Both the position numbers and the translations under genes were made by a program. The notes beneath the pieces were generated by a model that worked only from the letters and a program-made list of their open reading frames with translations, ran no database searches and was not told the origin of the DNA. Shown here in pieces: positions 43,594 to 50,621 of a stretch of DNA of 64,000 bases (the first letter of the stretch is position 1; each line of letters opens with the position of its first letter). The stretch is from CALISC01 sp963542545 (lineage in GTDB: Bacteria; Bacillota_I; Bacilli_A; Acholeplasmatales; Acholeplasmataceae), in NCBI GenBank assembly GCA_963542545.1, contig CAUTWO010000001.1, forward strand, positions 111,430 to 175,429, read 5' to 3'.

Positions 43594-44061
43594 CTAAAGG
43601 TCTAAATCTGAGTTGTCTGATTTTGGTGCATCGGCGTTCAAAGGGTTGTCTGCCTGCATGTCGCCAAAAGACTCACCTTGCCCTTGGTTTACTTGTGGTG
43701 AATATGTAGATACAAACTCACCGCGTTCTTGGCGTTCACGAATACGACGTTCTCGCTCTTCACGAGTTGAAAGCATGTCGACTGAGTCTACAATGATTTC
43801 AAAAGTCAAAAAAGACTCACCATTTTTTTCAACAAAACTACGTGAACGAACTTCGCCTTCTATAGCCACCAAATCGCCTCGGTGAGCAAAGTTGGCAATA
43901 AAGTCAGCTGGTGCTTTAAATGCTACACAGTGAAAGAAATCAGCCTGGTCTTTAACGAAGCGAGAAACCGCTAGACTAAAGGTTGTGAAGGTCGAACCTT
44001 CTCTAGTTTTTCTGGCAACCGGGTCTTGAGCCAAGCGGCCTGTTACCGCGATTCTATTCAT
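43594..44061 (-). CDS. ssb: single-stranded DNA-binding protein
   Basis: 155 residues. OB-fold N-terminus MNRIAVTGRLAQDPVARKT with FHCVAFKAPADFIANF and GDLVAIEGEVRSRSF. After a Gln/Asn-rich linker the acidic tip reads KSDNSDLDL, similar to the usual DDDIPF docking peptide but without the final Pro-Phe, so partner binding may differ. The start shares one base with the rpsF stop. Confidence 0.95.
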   Translation of the reverse strand: MNRIAVTGRLAQDPVARKTREGSTFTTFSLAVSRFVKDQADFFHCVAFKAPADFIANFAHRGDLVAIEGEVRSRSFVEKNGESFLTFEIIVDSVDMLSTREERERRIRERQERGEFVSTYSPQVNQGQGESFGDMQADNPLNADAPKSDNSDLDL

Positions 44062-44351
44062 TATTCTTCTTCCTTAACGGTGATATCGCGAATAATGTTT
44101 TCATTGATTCTAATCAAACGGTTAAACTCTTTAATGCCTTCTGGAGTAGTTGACACTTTAAGTTGAACATAGTAGCCTGATTTAAAACCTTGAATTTCGT
44201 ATTGAAGTTCTTTAATGCCAAGTTCTTTTAACTCAAGTAATTCAGAATTATATTGAGTAAAAACAGCATTTAAAGAATTAATAACTTCCTTGATTTTATC
44301 GCTATCAAGGGTAGGTTTAATAATATACATCGCAAAATATGTACTGTTCAT
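44061..44351 (-). CDS. rpsF: 30S ribosomal protein bS6
   Basis: 96 residues: YFAMYIIKPTLDSDKIKEVI, the ELGIKELQYEIQGFKSGYYVQLKVS core and the INENIIRDITVKEEE end. AAGGAGG precedes the start. First gene of the operon; S6 pairs with S18 on the ribosome, and in many bacteria the pair represses its own leader. Confidence 0.96.
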   Translation of the reverse strand: MNSTYFAMYIIKPTLDSDKIKEVINSLNAVFTQYNSELLELKELGIKELQYEIQGFKSGYYVQLKVSTTPEGIKEFNRLIRINENIIRDITVKEEE

Positions 44352-44375
44352 ATATTCCTCCTTATGGTTTAAACA

Positions 44376-44394
44376 GCTGACTATTCAGGTCAGC
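44376..44394 (-). promoter_or_regulatory. hairpin in rpsF leader, possible S6:S18 autoregulatory site
   Basis: GCTGAC and GTCAGC around a 7-base loop, between promoter and ribosome binding site. rpsF leaders in many bacteria carry an S6:S18-binding hairpin here. I cannot confirm the conserved motif, so the role is inferred from position. Confidence 0.35.
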
Positions 44395-44415
44395 AAGGTG
44401 TTTTGCAACAAAAAA

Positions 44416-44424
44416 ATTATACCA
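44416..44424 (-). promoter_or_regulatory. extended -10 promoter for rpsF-ssb-rpsR
   Basis: On the minus strand TG-G-TATAAT; no good -35 at standard spacing. The leader to the rpsF ATG is about 60 bases. Confidence 0.65.
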
Positions 44425-44544
44425 CATTTTTAGGTTTCAGACGCCAAAAAACTGCAGTACTGCGAGTTTAGTTTTTTTAAAAATTATATGGGTTTTGTAG
44501 TAATATATTATTAGAATTTTGTTTCTTGTTGTGAAAATTACTAC

Positions 44545-45081
44545 TTAGTTTTTTGCAATTTGCGCTGTTTTAACTCTTTCAATAACTTGCTGAATTATCT
44601 CTTTTGGCAAAAAAGCGTCCATATTAACATTGTTTTTAATCAGTTCTTTGATGTTTTTTGAAGAGATAAACAAAAACTTGTGGTCAGCAATTAAATAAAT
44701 TGTGTCAATGCTTTTGTCTAAAGTCTGGTTGAAATTATAAAGGTCTTGTTCATATTGCAAATCAGAAATGTTTCTAATACCACGAGCAAGTAAAGAAATA
44801 TTTTCATTTTTAGCAAACTCAACGGTCAAACCGTTGGTTGTTTTAACTTCAACGTTAAGTAAGTTTTTACAAACTAACTTTACCATTTCTAAACGTTCAC
44901 TTTGCGTAAATAAGTATTGTTTTTCTAGGTTATTTGAAACTAAAACTACAACTTTTTCAAACTGTTTTACTAGTCTTTTAATGATTTCTAGGTGTCCCAA
45001 AGTTATTGGATCAAAGGAACCAGGTAAACAAACTGAGTTAGTTTTGTTAATATATGGATTTGTTTTTTTTAATTCAGACAT
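44545..45081 (-). CDS. coaD: phosphopantetheine adenylyltransferase
   Basis: Fourth step of coenzyme A synthesis. About 178 residues: VCLPGSFDPITLGHLEII (nucleotidyltransferase T/HxGH motif), ARGIRNISDLQYE, and FISSKNIKELI (ISS motif). I set the start at ATG 45081 (MSELKK), preceded by AGAGG; a longer reading would run through the tRNA-Trp gene and is an artefact. The protein has about 17 residues before the usual start of homology. Confidence 0.94.
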   Translation of the reverse strand: MSELKKTNPYINKTNSVCLPGSFDPITLGHLEIIKRLVKQFEKVVVLVSNNLEKQYLFTQSERLEMVKLVCKNLLNVEVKTTNGLTVEFAKNENISLLARGIRNISDLQYEQDLYNFNQTLDKSIDTIYLIADHKFLFISSKNIKELIKNNVNMDAFLPKEIIQQVIERVKTAQIAKN

Positions 45082-45147
45082 TGAAAAACCTCTTTGTAAA
45101 TTAAAAAAAGGGTTGAGCCCTTTTTTTAAAAAAAATATTTTATAGAA

Positions 45148-45222
45148 TGGCAGGGGTAGTAGGATTCGAACCCACACCAAGGGTTTTGGAGACCCGCATG
45201 CTACCGTTGACACCATACCCCT
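45148..45222 (-). tRNA. tRNA-Trp (CCA)
   Basis: 75 bases with encoded CCA. Acceptor AGGGGTA/TACCCCT, anticodon loop CTCCAAA giving CCA, T arm TGGG-TTCGAAT-CCTA. The anticodon reads UGG only, consistent with TGA being a stop codon. Confidence 0.95.
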
Positions 45223-45226
45223 GTTT

Positions 45227-45255
45227 AATATTTCCAGGCAGAACCTGGAAATATT
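45227..45255 (-). terminator. hairpin between the membrane protein gene and tRNA-Trp
   Basis: AATATTTCCAGG and CCTGGAAATATT, a perfect 12-bp stem with a 5-base loop. No T run follows on the minus strand, so it may be a processing or stability element rather than a true terminator. Confidence 0.45.
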
Positions 45256-45272
45256 TAAATTATGGTTGATAC

Positions 45273-46352
45273 TTATTTAGAATCTGGTAAATTTTCGTCT
45301 TTAACTTCTGATTCTGAGTTTTCAGAAACAGTATCTTCGCCTGCATTTGCGCTAGACTCTTTGTATTCCGCCTCTTGAGCAGCCGGTTGTTTTGTAAATT
45401 GATGTCTTGATTTTCTGTCTTTAAGAATTTCAACGATGAATTTATGGAAAACAATTAAATAAATAATACCAAGACCAACTAGCGAAGTTAAGACAGATTG
45501 CCAAATAATTTTTCCGTTATATTGGTTTAAGTTATATTGTTTAAATTCAGCAAAAGTTTTGTTTTCTTTGTATTTATTGATGCTTTCAACAGCGTTTGCT
45601 TTGGTGTGAATTACTTCTTGGTTGCCTTCTAGTTTAAGGCCGGTTTTTGCAAATTCAACTACAGTTTGTTTATGTCCATACTCAGCGATTTTGCTGTCTT
45701 TGATTTTAGCGTTGATAGTTTGGATAAATAGTCTTTCAATTTCAAATGGTTTTTCTTTATCTGCGGTTTCTACAATAGTTGGGTATTGCGGAAATAAGTT
45801 AACGCCTGTATTGTCACTTGTTGGTTTACCTGCTTCTTTTGAGTTTGAGTTAAAAACAATGTCTAGCTTAAATAAAACTTTTGAGTTAGTGATATAAGAA
45901 GGTATTTCTGTGTAGTCTTGTTGAGAAGGGTCAACTAAATCAGTTTTGCCGTATTTTCCACTTTCTATAAATAAAAGAAAACCAAGTGCATTAGTTTTGC
46001 GATTTTGAACAGCAAAAAACATTAGTTCAAGATCTTTAACTTCATTGCCTGCTTTTTCTGGGAATTTTGCAGTAAAGTAAGCCTGTGGTTGGATATTGAA
46101 GTTATGAAAAGCAGCGTAAGAACGTAGAAACTCACTTCTGGCATGTTCCTTATTTTTAGCCTCTGCACCTAAATAGGTTTTATAAGTTGCAGCCGGCGAT
46201 AATTGGTTAGTTGTGTCTTTAAAAAAAGAAGTTCTACGGTCCTTAAGTCCAGTGATAATAATTGAATATAAAATAAATGCAAGAAATGCAAGTAAAATTA
46301 CTAGGAAAAATATCCTTTGAATACCAAATTTTTTAGTTTCATTTTTTGACAT
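45273..46352 (-). CDS. membrane protein of unknown function, two transmembrane helices
   Basis: 359 residues. One helix near the N-terminus (IFFLVILLAFLAFILYSIIIT, about 14-34) and one near the C-terminus (VLTSLVGLGIIYLIVFHKFIV, about 290-310) flank an extracytoplasmic domain of about 250 residues. A charged, Glu- and Ser-rich cytoplasmic tail follows. I recognise no motif. It begins with a GAGGTG ribosome binding site and is divergent from tRNA-His. The layout (outer domain between two helices, acidic tail) would fit a surface sensor or a partner of a secretion or cell-division protein, but that is speculation. Confidence 0.7.
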   Translation of the reverse strand: MSKNETKKFGIQRIFFLVILLAFLAFILYSIIITGLKDRRTSFFKDTTNQLSPAATYKTYLGAEAKNKEHARSEFLRSYAAFHNFNIQPQAYFTAKFPEKAGNEVKDLELMFFAVQNRKTNALGFLLFIESGKYGKTDLVDPSQQDYTEIPSYITNSKVLFKLDIVFNSNSKEAGKPTSDNTGVNLFPQYPTIVETADKEKPFEIERLFIQTINAKIKDSKIAEYGHKQTVVEFAKTGLKLEGNQEVIHTKANAVESINKYKENKTFAEFKQYNLNQYNGKIIWQSVLTSLVGLGIIYLIVFHKFIVEILKDRKSRHQFTKQPAAQEAEYKESSANAGEDTVSENSESEVKDENLPDSK

Positions 46353-46417
46353 TGTTCACCTCGTTAACAGGTATTATTATATAACATCTAGTTTAAATTA
46401 AGCGCTATATAAAATAT

Positions 46418-46446
46418 TTGGATATTTTTTTGCAAAAGCATATAAT
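46418..46446 (+). promoter_or_regulatory. promoter for tRNA-His
   Basis: TTGGAT, 17-base spacer, TATAAT, 11 bases before the tRNA 5' end. Confidence 0.75.
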
Positions 46447-46457
46447 ATTAAAGATGT

Positions 46458-46533
46458 GGCGGTTGTGGCGAAGTGGTAACGCGACGGATTGTGGCTCCGA
46501 TATGCGTGGGTTCGATTCCCATCAGCCGCCCCA
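46458..46533 (+). tRNA. tRNA-His (GUG)
   Basis: 76 bases with encoded CCA. The acceptor stem has eight pairs (GGCGGTTG/CAGCCGCC), including the extra G at position -1 that marks tRNA-His. Anticodon loop TTGTGGC gives GUG. Confidence 0.95.
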
Positions 46534-46551
46534 TTTTAAATAAGTTTAAGT

Positions 46552-46588
46552 AACCCTTTTAAGTTAGTAAAGCTAATTTAAAAGGGTT
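46552..46588 (+). terminator. terminator after tRNA-His
   Basis: AACCCTTTTAAGTTAG and CTAATTTAAAAGGGTT pair (one G-T) around a 5-base loop, followed by TTAATTTT. Confidence 0.8.
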
Positions 46589-46634
46589 TTAATTTTGTCT
46601 AAAAACTTCACTTCACAAAATCAAAATATGTTTA

Positions 46635-46658
46635 CACACTTTTTTAGGTAAAAGTGTG
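46635..46658. repeat. inverted repeat in transporter upstream region
   Basis: CACACTTTT, six-base loop, AAAAGTGTG. The right arm with its flank (AAAAGTGTGATTTT) recurs directly at about 46683-46696, so this may be a repeated protein-binding site. Confidence 0.45.
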
Positions 46659-46722
46659 ATTTTTTACACATAATTACCCAAAAAAGTGTGATTTTAATTG
46701 TAAGCCTAAAATTTATGAAAAT

Positions 46723-46779
46723 TGTAGCGTGTGCGCTACATTTTGTCCAAATAGGGAAATTTGTAGCGTATAAACTACA
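46723..46779. promoter_or_regulatory. pair of 18-bp operator-like palindromes
   Basis: TGTAGCGTGTGCGCTACA (46723-46740) and TGTAGCGTATAAACTACA (46762-46779) share both arms (TGTAG/CTACA), the same length and a central CGT, with centres 39 bp apart. They lie 50-100 bp upstream of the promoter at 46827-46854. I do not recognise the regulator. Placement upstream of the -35 suits an activator or a looping repressor. Confidence 0.5.
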
Positions 46780-46826
46780 TTTTTCCAAAAAAAGTAATAT
46801 GTATTGTGTGTACTACTATTTGTGTA

Positions 46827-46854
46827 TTGACTAATTTACACGATTCCGTATAAA
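46827..46854 (+). promoter_or_regulatory. promoter for the iron-complex-type ABC transporter operon
   Basis: TTGACT, 16-base spacer, TATAAA. The transcript would begin near 46861, leaving a leader of about 155 bases before the first start codon. Confidence 0.65.
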
Positions 46855-46999
46855 AACCAAAAAGTTATGTTTTTAAGATGTGTCTAGAATTTCAACTTAC
46901 TGCCGTGATAAACTTAGATTGTGAATACCAAGCAAAGCACAGCTAATTTGTTGCTTTTTGGTTTTAAATAAAATTAAAACTGACTTAATTTTATTTAAA
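46852..46999 (+). promoter_or_regulatory. structured leader of the transporter operon, candidate cis-regulatory RNA
   Basis: AAAACCAAAAAG (about 46853-46864) can pair with CTTTTTGGTTTT (46954-46965), closing a domain of about 90 bases. Immediately after, TTTAAATAAAATTAA and TTAATTTTATTTAAA (46963-46999) form a 15-bp hairpin ending 16 bases before the start codon. An alternative pairing AAGCAA/TTGCTT would compete with the long stem. No cobalamin-box or other known riboswitch consensus was recognised. Because the 5' arm overlaps the promoter -10, transcription must begin at or before about 46853 for the full stem to form. Confidence 0.35.
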
Positions 47000-47015
47000 T
47001 TAAAGTTGAATTAAA

Positions 47016-48082
47016 ATGAAGAGAAAAATCACATTCTTGTTTCTAGGCATTTTAAATCTAGTACTCGCATTTACTTTGGGTTCTTGTACAAATCAGTTTA
47101 AAGAACCCGGTAAAGTTGAAGTTACAGATATGCTTGGAACTAAAGTTTACGTTAAGAAAAATCCAAGTAAAGTAGCCTGTATTTCTAGAACCACCTATGA
47201 CTTACTTGTAGCCTATGGACTCGGCGACAAAATAGACGGTGCTTATAAAGGAACTCTTAACAATAAATGGTTAAAACACATATATCCAAACTCAAAAATC
47301 ACTATGTTTATGGCTACAAAAACAGTTTTGAACTTTTTTTAGAACGCAAAGTTGATTTAGTGTTTGCACCAGAGAAATATATAGCAGATGAATTAAATCA
47401 GCGTGGAATTCCTGCGGTTTGTGTTTCACTTTACGCAAAGCCAAACTTTGAAAAATATGTCACCTTCTTTTCTAGACTAATTAGACAAATTTGGGACAGC
47501 GAAGTAGTTAAAGAAAAATCAAGCAAGTGGGAAAAGGAAGTTGAAGCAACAATTTCAAAAATTAAGACTACACTTGAAAAAAGTAAAGTTGCAAAACAAA
47601 AACTTTACTATGTTCGCGGCGATAAACCAAATGGTGTTGGCTACACAGACAACGCGGGTTCTTTTACAGAATACGCATATTCTGTTTTGGGTTTTGAATA
47701 CCTTGGCAGTAAAATTACAACTAACCGTCCATCTGATGAAGAGATTTTAAACTACAATCCAGATGTCGTAGTTTTCGGTGGCATTTATCAACACACCAAC
47801 TTACTTAAAATTGCGCAGGCTCCATTCAATGAGTTAAAGGCCGTTAAAAACGGTCGCTTGTATAAAATTCCGATTGGCGTGACTGCGTTTGAACAACTTT
47901 CTGCAATGACTCCGATATTTTTTGCCCAGCAAGCAATGTCCTTGCATCCAGATTTATTTGCCTTTGACATCGCTGACATGTTAACAAAATCAATAAAAGA
48001 ATATTTTGGCTACTCACTGAGTGCACAAGACGCTTTAGCAATGCTGACAGGTCTTGGTCCAAACTTAGAACCACTTGTCTAG
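47016..48082 (+). pseudogene. frameshifted substrate-binding lipoprotein (iron-siderophore/heme/cobalamin type)
   Basis: The first frame (47016-47342) gives a lipoprotein signal with lipobox LGSC (C24) and the start of a periplasmic-binding-like domain (TDMLGTKVYVKKNPSKVACI). The rest of the domain (FELFLERKVDLVFAPEKY through EQLSAMTPIFFAQQAMSLHP) is in the -1 frame up to 48082. The switch falls at a run of five A in CTCAAAAATC (47291-47300). A sixth A would restore one protein of about 355 residues of the FecB/BtuF type (PF01497). The downstream part has no other defects. Possible explanations are a recent mutation, phase variation, slippage or a sequencing error. The start has no clear Shine-Dalgarno sequence. 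The ligand is unknown. Confidence 0.8.
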
Positions 48083-48086
48083 ATGA

Positions 48087-49088
48087 ATGAAAAAATTTAG
48101 AATAGCACTACCTTTAACTCTGCTAACAATGGTGGTGGTTTTTACAATTGCATTAATGGTTGGCAGATACAACATTGGTTTTAGTAGTTTCTTTAAAGCG
48201 GTTTTCACTAAAGTCACAGCCTATTCTGTACAAAGAACCATAATTTTTAAACTAAGACTACCCAGAACCACAATGGCTATGTTAGCGGGTATTGGCCTTT
48301 CTGTCTCTGGTTTGCTTTATCAAGAGATTTTTCAAAATAAGTTAGTTTCACCAGACTTACTTGGAGTGTCAGCGGGTTCTTCAGTTGGAGCAGCAGGCGC
48401 TATACTGCTTGGACTTGGCCCAGTTTTCATTTCTATGTTTTCCTTTTCTCTAGGTTTACTTACTGTGTTTTTAACCCTGCTTATCGCTAGGTTGTTTAAA
48501 AATGGGTCTCAGACTATTTTGTTAATTTCAGGGATATTAGTAGGGGGTTTAATGTCGGCAGTTTTGGCTTTTTTAAAATATTTCGCAGACCCACAAACTA
48601 CCCTGGCTTCAATTGTCTACTGGGAAATGGGTAGTTTCGGAAATGCCTTGTATTCACAAGTTTTAATAATGACAATAGTAGTTCTCGTATGCGTGTCAGT
48701 TTTACTTTTAATCGCTTGGCGAATTAACATTGTTGCTCTCGGTGAAATTGAGGCCAAAACAAAGGGAATTAACTACCAAGTTTATAAACACGGCATCATA
48801 ATTATTGCTACTTTGCTTACAGCAATCTCTGTTTGCTTTTCTGGTAAAATCGCCTGGGTAGGCCTTGTTGTACCACACATAACTAGATTATTTATTGGTA
48901 GAAACACCAAATACTCAATTCCGCTTTCTATAACTATTGGTGCTACTTTTATGGTAGTTTGCGACATTATTTCTCGTTCTTTTACAGACTCAGAAGTGCC
49001 TTTGAGTGCAACAACTTCACTACTTAGCACACTAATTGTGGTTTTTATTTTAGTTTTCAAAAGGTTTAGACAAAAAAATGAATATTAA
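48087..49088 (+). CDS. FecCD/BtuC-family ABC transporter permease
   Basis: 333 residues, about nine to ten membrane helices. LRLPRTTMAMLAGIGLSVSGLLYQEIFQNKLVSPDLLGVSAGSS is the hallmark first cytoplasmic segment of FecCD permeases, and GKIAWVGLVVPHITRLFIG is the ATPase-contact loop. The family imports iron-siderophores, heme or cobalamin. The start is 4 bases after the binding-protein stop with no ribosome binding site of its own, so it probably depends on translation reaching that stop. It overlaps the ATPase gene by 11 bases. Confidence 0.93.
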   Translation: MKKFRIALPLTLLTMVVVFTIALMVGRYNIGFSSFFKAVFTKVTAYSVQRTIIFKLRLPRTTMAMLAGIGLSVSGLLYQEIFQNKLVSPDLLGVSAGSSVGAAGAILLGLGPVFISMFSFSLGLLTVFLTLLIARLFKNGSQTILLISGILVGGLMSAVLAFLKYFADPQTTLASIVYWEMGSFGNALYSQVLIMTIVVLVCVSVLLLIAWRINIVALGEIEAKTKGINYQVYKHGIIIIATLLTAISVCFSGKIAWVGLVVPHITRLFIGRNTKYSIPLSITIGATFMVVCDIISRSFTDSEVPLSATTSLLSTLIVVFILVFKRFRQKNEY

Positions 49089-49848
49089 AATTAGTAATTT
49101 ATCTTTTAAATACAAGAAACAAGAAATCAAAGAAACAGTTTCTAATGTAGATTTGTTTTTCAAAGAAGGTACGATTAATGTACTTTTGGGTTTAAATGGT
49201 TCTGGCAAAACTACTTTACTTAAACTCCTTGCTGGGCTACTTCAACCGATTAGCGGAAATATTTATTATGAAGAAAAAGATTTAAAATCCATAAAAATAG
49301 CAGAAAGAAGTAAGATATTTTCATATGTTCCACAACACATTAACCTATTTTCAGATGTTAAGATTTCCGACTATCTTTCTTTTAGTTTGGTAAACAAACT
49401 TGCGTTTTACAAATCACCAAATGAGAGCCTGGTTAAAAGAGTTAAAGAAATTGCAAAAGAACTTGGAATTGAGAAGTTATTAAATAAATGTCTTGGTGAG
49501 ATTAGCGGTGGTGAAAAACAAAAGGTGTTAATCGCTGCTGCTTTAGTTCAAGACACACCAGTTATTATTCTAGATGAGCCTACTTCTGCACTTGACTTAA
49601 AAAATCAAAATATGGTTTTAAGTATGTTAAAGAAAATTAAAGATACGGGCAAGACCATCTTGCTTTCAATTCACAATCCGAACCACGCATTATTTTTAGA
49701 TGCTAATGTTTCGTTAATACAGGAAGGAAAAATTGTGGAAACTGGTACTGCCAAAGAAATAATTAAAATTGAGAAGTTAAGAAAAATCTATGGTGCTGAT
49801 TTATGTAAATCAAGCGAACTTCAATACGAAGAAATTAGTTTTAAATAA
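49078..49848 (+). CDS. ABC transporter ATP-binding protein (FecE/BtuD type)
   Basis: 256 residues. Walker A LGLNGSGKTTLLKLLAGLL, Q loop YVPQHINLF, signature ISGGEKQKVLIAAALVQ, Walker B VIILDEPTSALDLKNQ and H loop LLSIHNPNHAL are all intact. It pairs with the FecCD permease, and its start overlaps that gene. The C-terminal part (KEIIKIEKLRKIYGADL) resembles FecE-type proteins. The operon ends at the terminator at 49907. Confidence 0.94.
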   Translation: MNIKISNLSFKYKKQEIKETVSNVDLFFKEGTINVLLGLNGSGKTTLLKLLAGLLQPISGNIYYEEKDLKSIKIAERSKIFSYVPQHINLFSDVKISDYLSFSLVNKLAFYKSPNESLVKRVKEIAKELGIEKLLNKCLGEISGGEKQKVLIAAALVQDTPVIILDEPTSALDLKNQNMVLSMLKKIKDTGKTILLSIHNPNHALFLDANVSLIQEGKIVETGTAKEIIKIEKLRKIYGADLCKSSELQYEEISFK

Positions 49849-49906
49849 AACTAGATAAAGACGTAGGCATATAAATATTACAATAAATTTACATTTTTAA
49901 AATTAG

Positions 49907-49945
49907 AAAATCCAGTAGAAGAGCGATTCTACTGGATTTTTATTT
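49907..49945 (+). terminator. terminator of the transporter operon
   Basis: AAAATCCAGTAGAA, six-base loop, TTCTACTGGATTTT (perfect 14 bp), then TTATTTT. Confidence 0.88.
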
Positions 49946-50500
49946 TAAGATAATAGGTAAAATATGCTACCTATTCTATGTTTCATTTTTAAAAAATCTT
50001 TTAACTTAATGAACTGTTCAAGTTTAAAAAATAAAGTGTCGTCAGTAATTAAAATCTTTGTATGTTATTTTCACTATTATTAAAATCTCCTAATTCTCTT
50101 TCACAAGATCGTTGTGTACTACAAAATATGCTACCTGTTTAGTTTGTTTTTATCTTGGCATTAAATACATTTTAATCAAATATTGTAGTATTTGAATAAT
50201 TTTAGTTAGGTTAAATTGTTCACTATCACTGAACAATTTTAGTGTTTTAGGTTAAATTGTTCGCTATCACTGAACAATTTTAGTGTTTTAGGTTAAATTG
50301 TTCGCTATCACTGAACAATTTTAGTGTTTGCAAAATCCGATGGTCTAAATAAAAAAAGTATCTTAGTTATGTAACTTTTTGTGTTTTTTCTGGCTTGTTT
50401 AATAATTCTTACAATATACATTACTGCTCCTTATGTGAAAGATTTTATTATTTTTGTTTAACATAAATTACACACTAAAAGACTTAGCGTACAAAAATAA
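49946..50500. other. non-coding AT-rich region with repeats
   Basis: No gene or known RNA is visible. It contains an inverted repeat AATAGGTA/TACCTATT (49952-49975). A 14-base direct repeat AAAATATGCTACCT lies at 49959-49972 and 50123-50136. Three 41-bp tandem repeats lie at 50208-50330, and a weak AAAAAGT/ACTTTTT hairpin lies near 50352-50380. Base composition is more AT-rich than the flanking genes. It may be the remains of an insertion or an uncharacterised regulatory or structural DNA element. Confidence 0.5.
50208..50330. repeat. three tandem 41-bp repeats, each with an internal 9-bp dyad
   Basis: Units start at 50208, 50249 and 50290 with exact 41-bp spacing. Each contains AAATTGTTC, a nine-base spacer and GAACAATTT. 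Copies 2 and 3 are identical except at the last base; copy 1 differs by one base (CAC for CGC). A degraded fourth copy precedes them (GAATAATTTTAGTTAGG at about 50193-50210). Confidence 0.9.
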
Positions 50501-50522
50501 AAACCCCATAAAACGGGGTTTA
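50501..50522 (-). terminator. terminator after gltX/tRNA-Glu
   Basis: AAACCCC and GGGGTTT around an eight-base loop; on the minus strand a TTTTTATTTTT run follows. Confidence 0.75.
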
Positions 50523-50530
50523 TTTACATT

Positions 50531-50606
50531 TGGTGACCGCTACGGGATTCGAACCCGTGGATGTATGCGTGAGGGGCATATGAGTTAACCGTTTCTCCAA
50601 GCGGCC
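50531..50606 (-). tRNA. tRNA-Glu (CUC) with C33
   Basis: 76 bases with encoded CCA. Acceptor GGCCGCT/AGCGGTC, D arm GAG/CTC with loop containing ACGGTTAA, T arm ACGGG-TTCGAAT-CCCGT, anticodon stem TATGC/GCATA. The seven-base loop CCCTCAC gives anticodon CUC (codon GAG). Body and 3' half closely resemble bacterial tRNA-Glu. Position 33, nearly always U, is C here. It lies 15 bases downstream of gltX on the same strand, so the synthetase and this tRNA may be co-transcribed. Confidence 0.8.
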
Positions 50607-50621
50607 ATTAAAAGCAGGTTT

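Noticed and set aside
45082..45216. N-terminal extension of coaD
   Set aside because: It would be translated from the tRNA-Trp gene; the ribosome binding site supports ATG 45081.
46745..46765. Cobalamin riboswitch suggested by AAATAGGGAA near the transporter
   Set aside because: The block lies upstream of the apparent promoter, and the required GCCACTG-type B12 box and other conserved blocks are missing.
47267..47300. Independent start codon for the second half of the binding protein
   Set aside because: The in-frame start lies inside the first half, has no ribosome binding site and would lack a signal peptide; the sequence clearly continues the first half.
50208..50330. CRISPR array
   Set aside because: The repeats are directly tandem with no unique spacers, and no cas genes are present.
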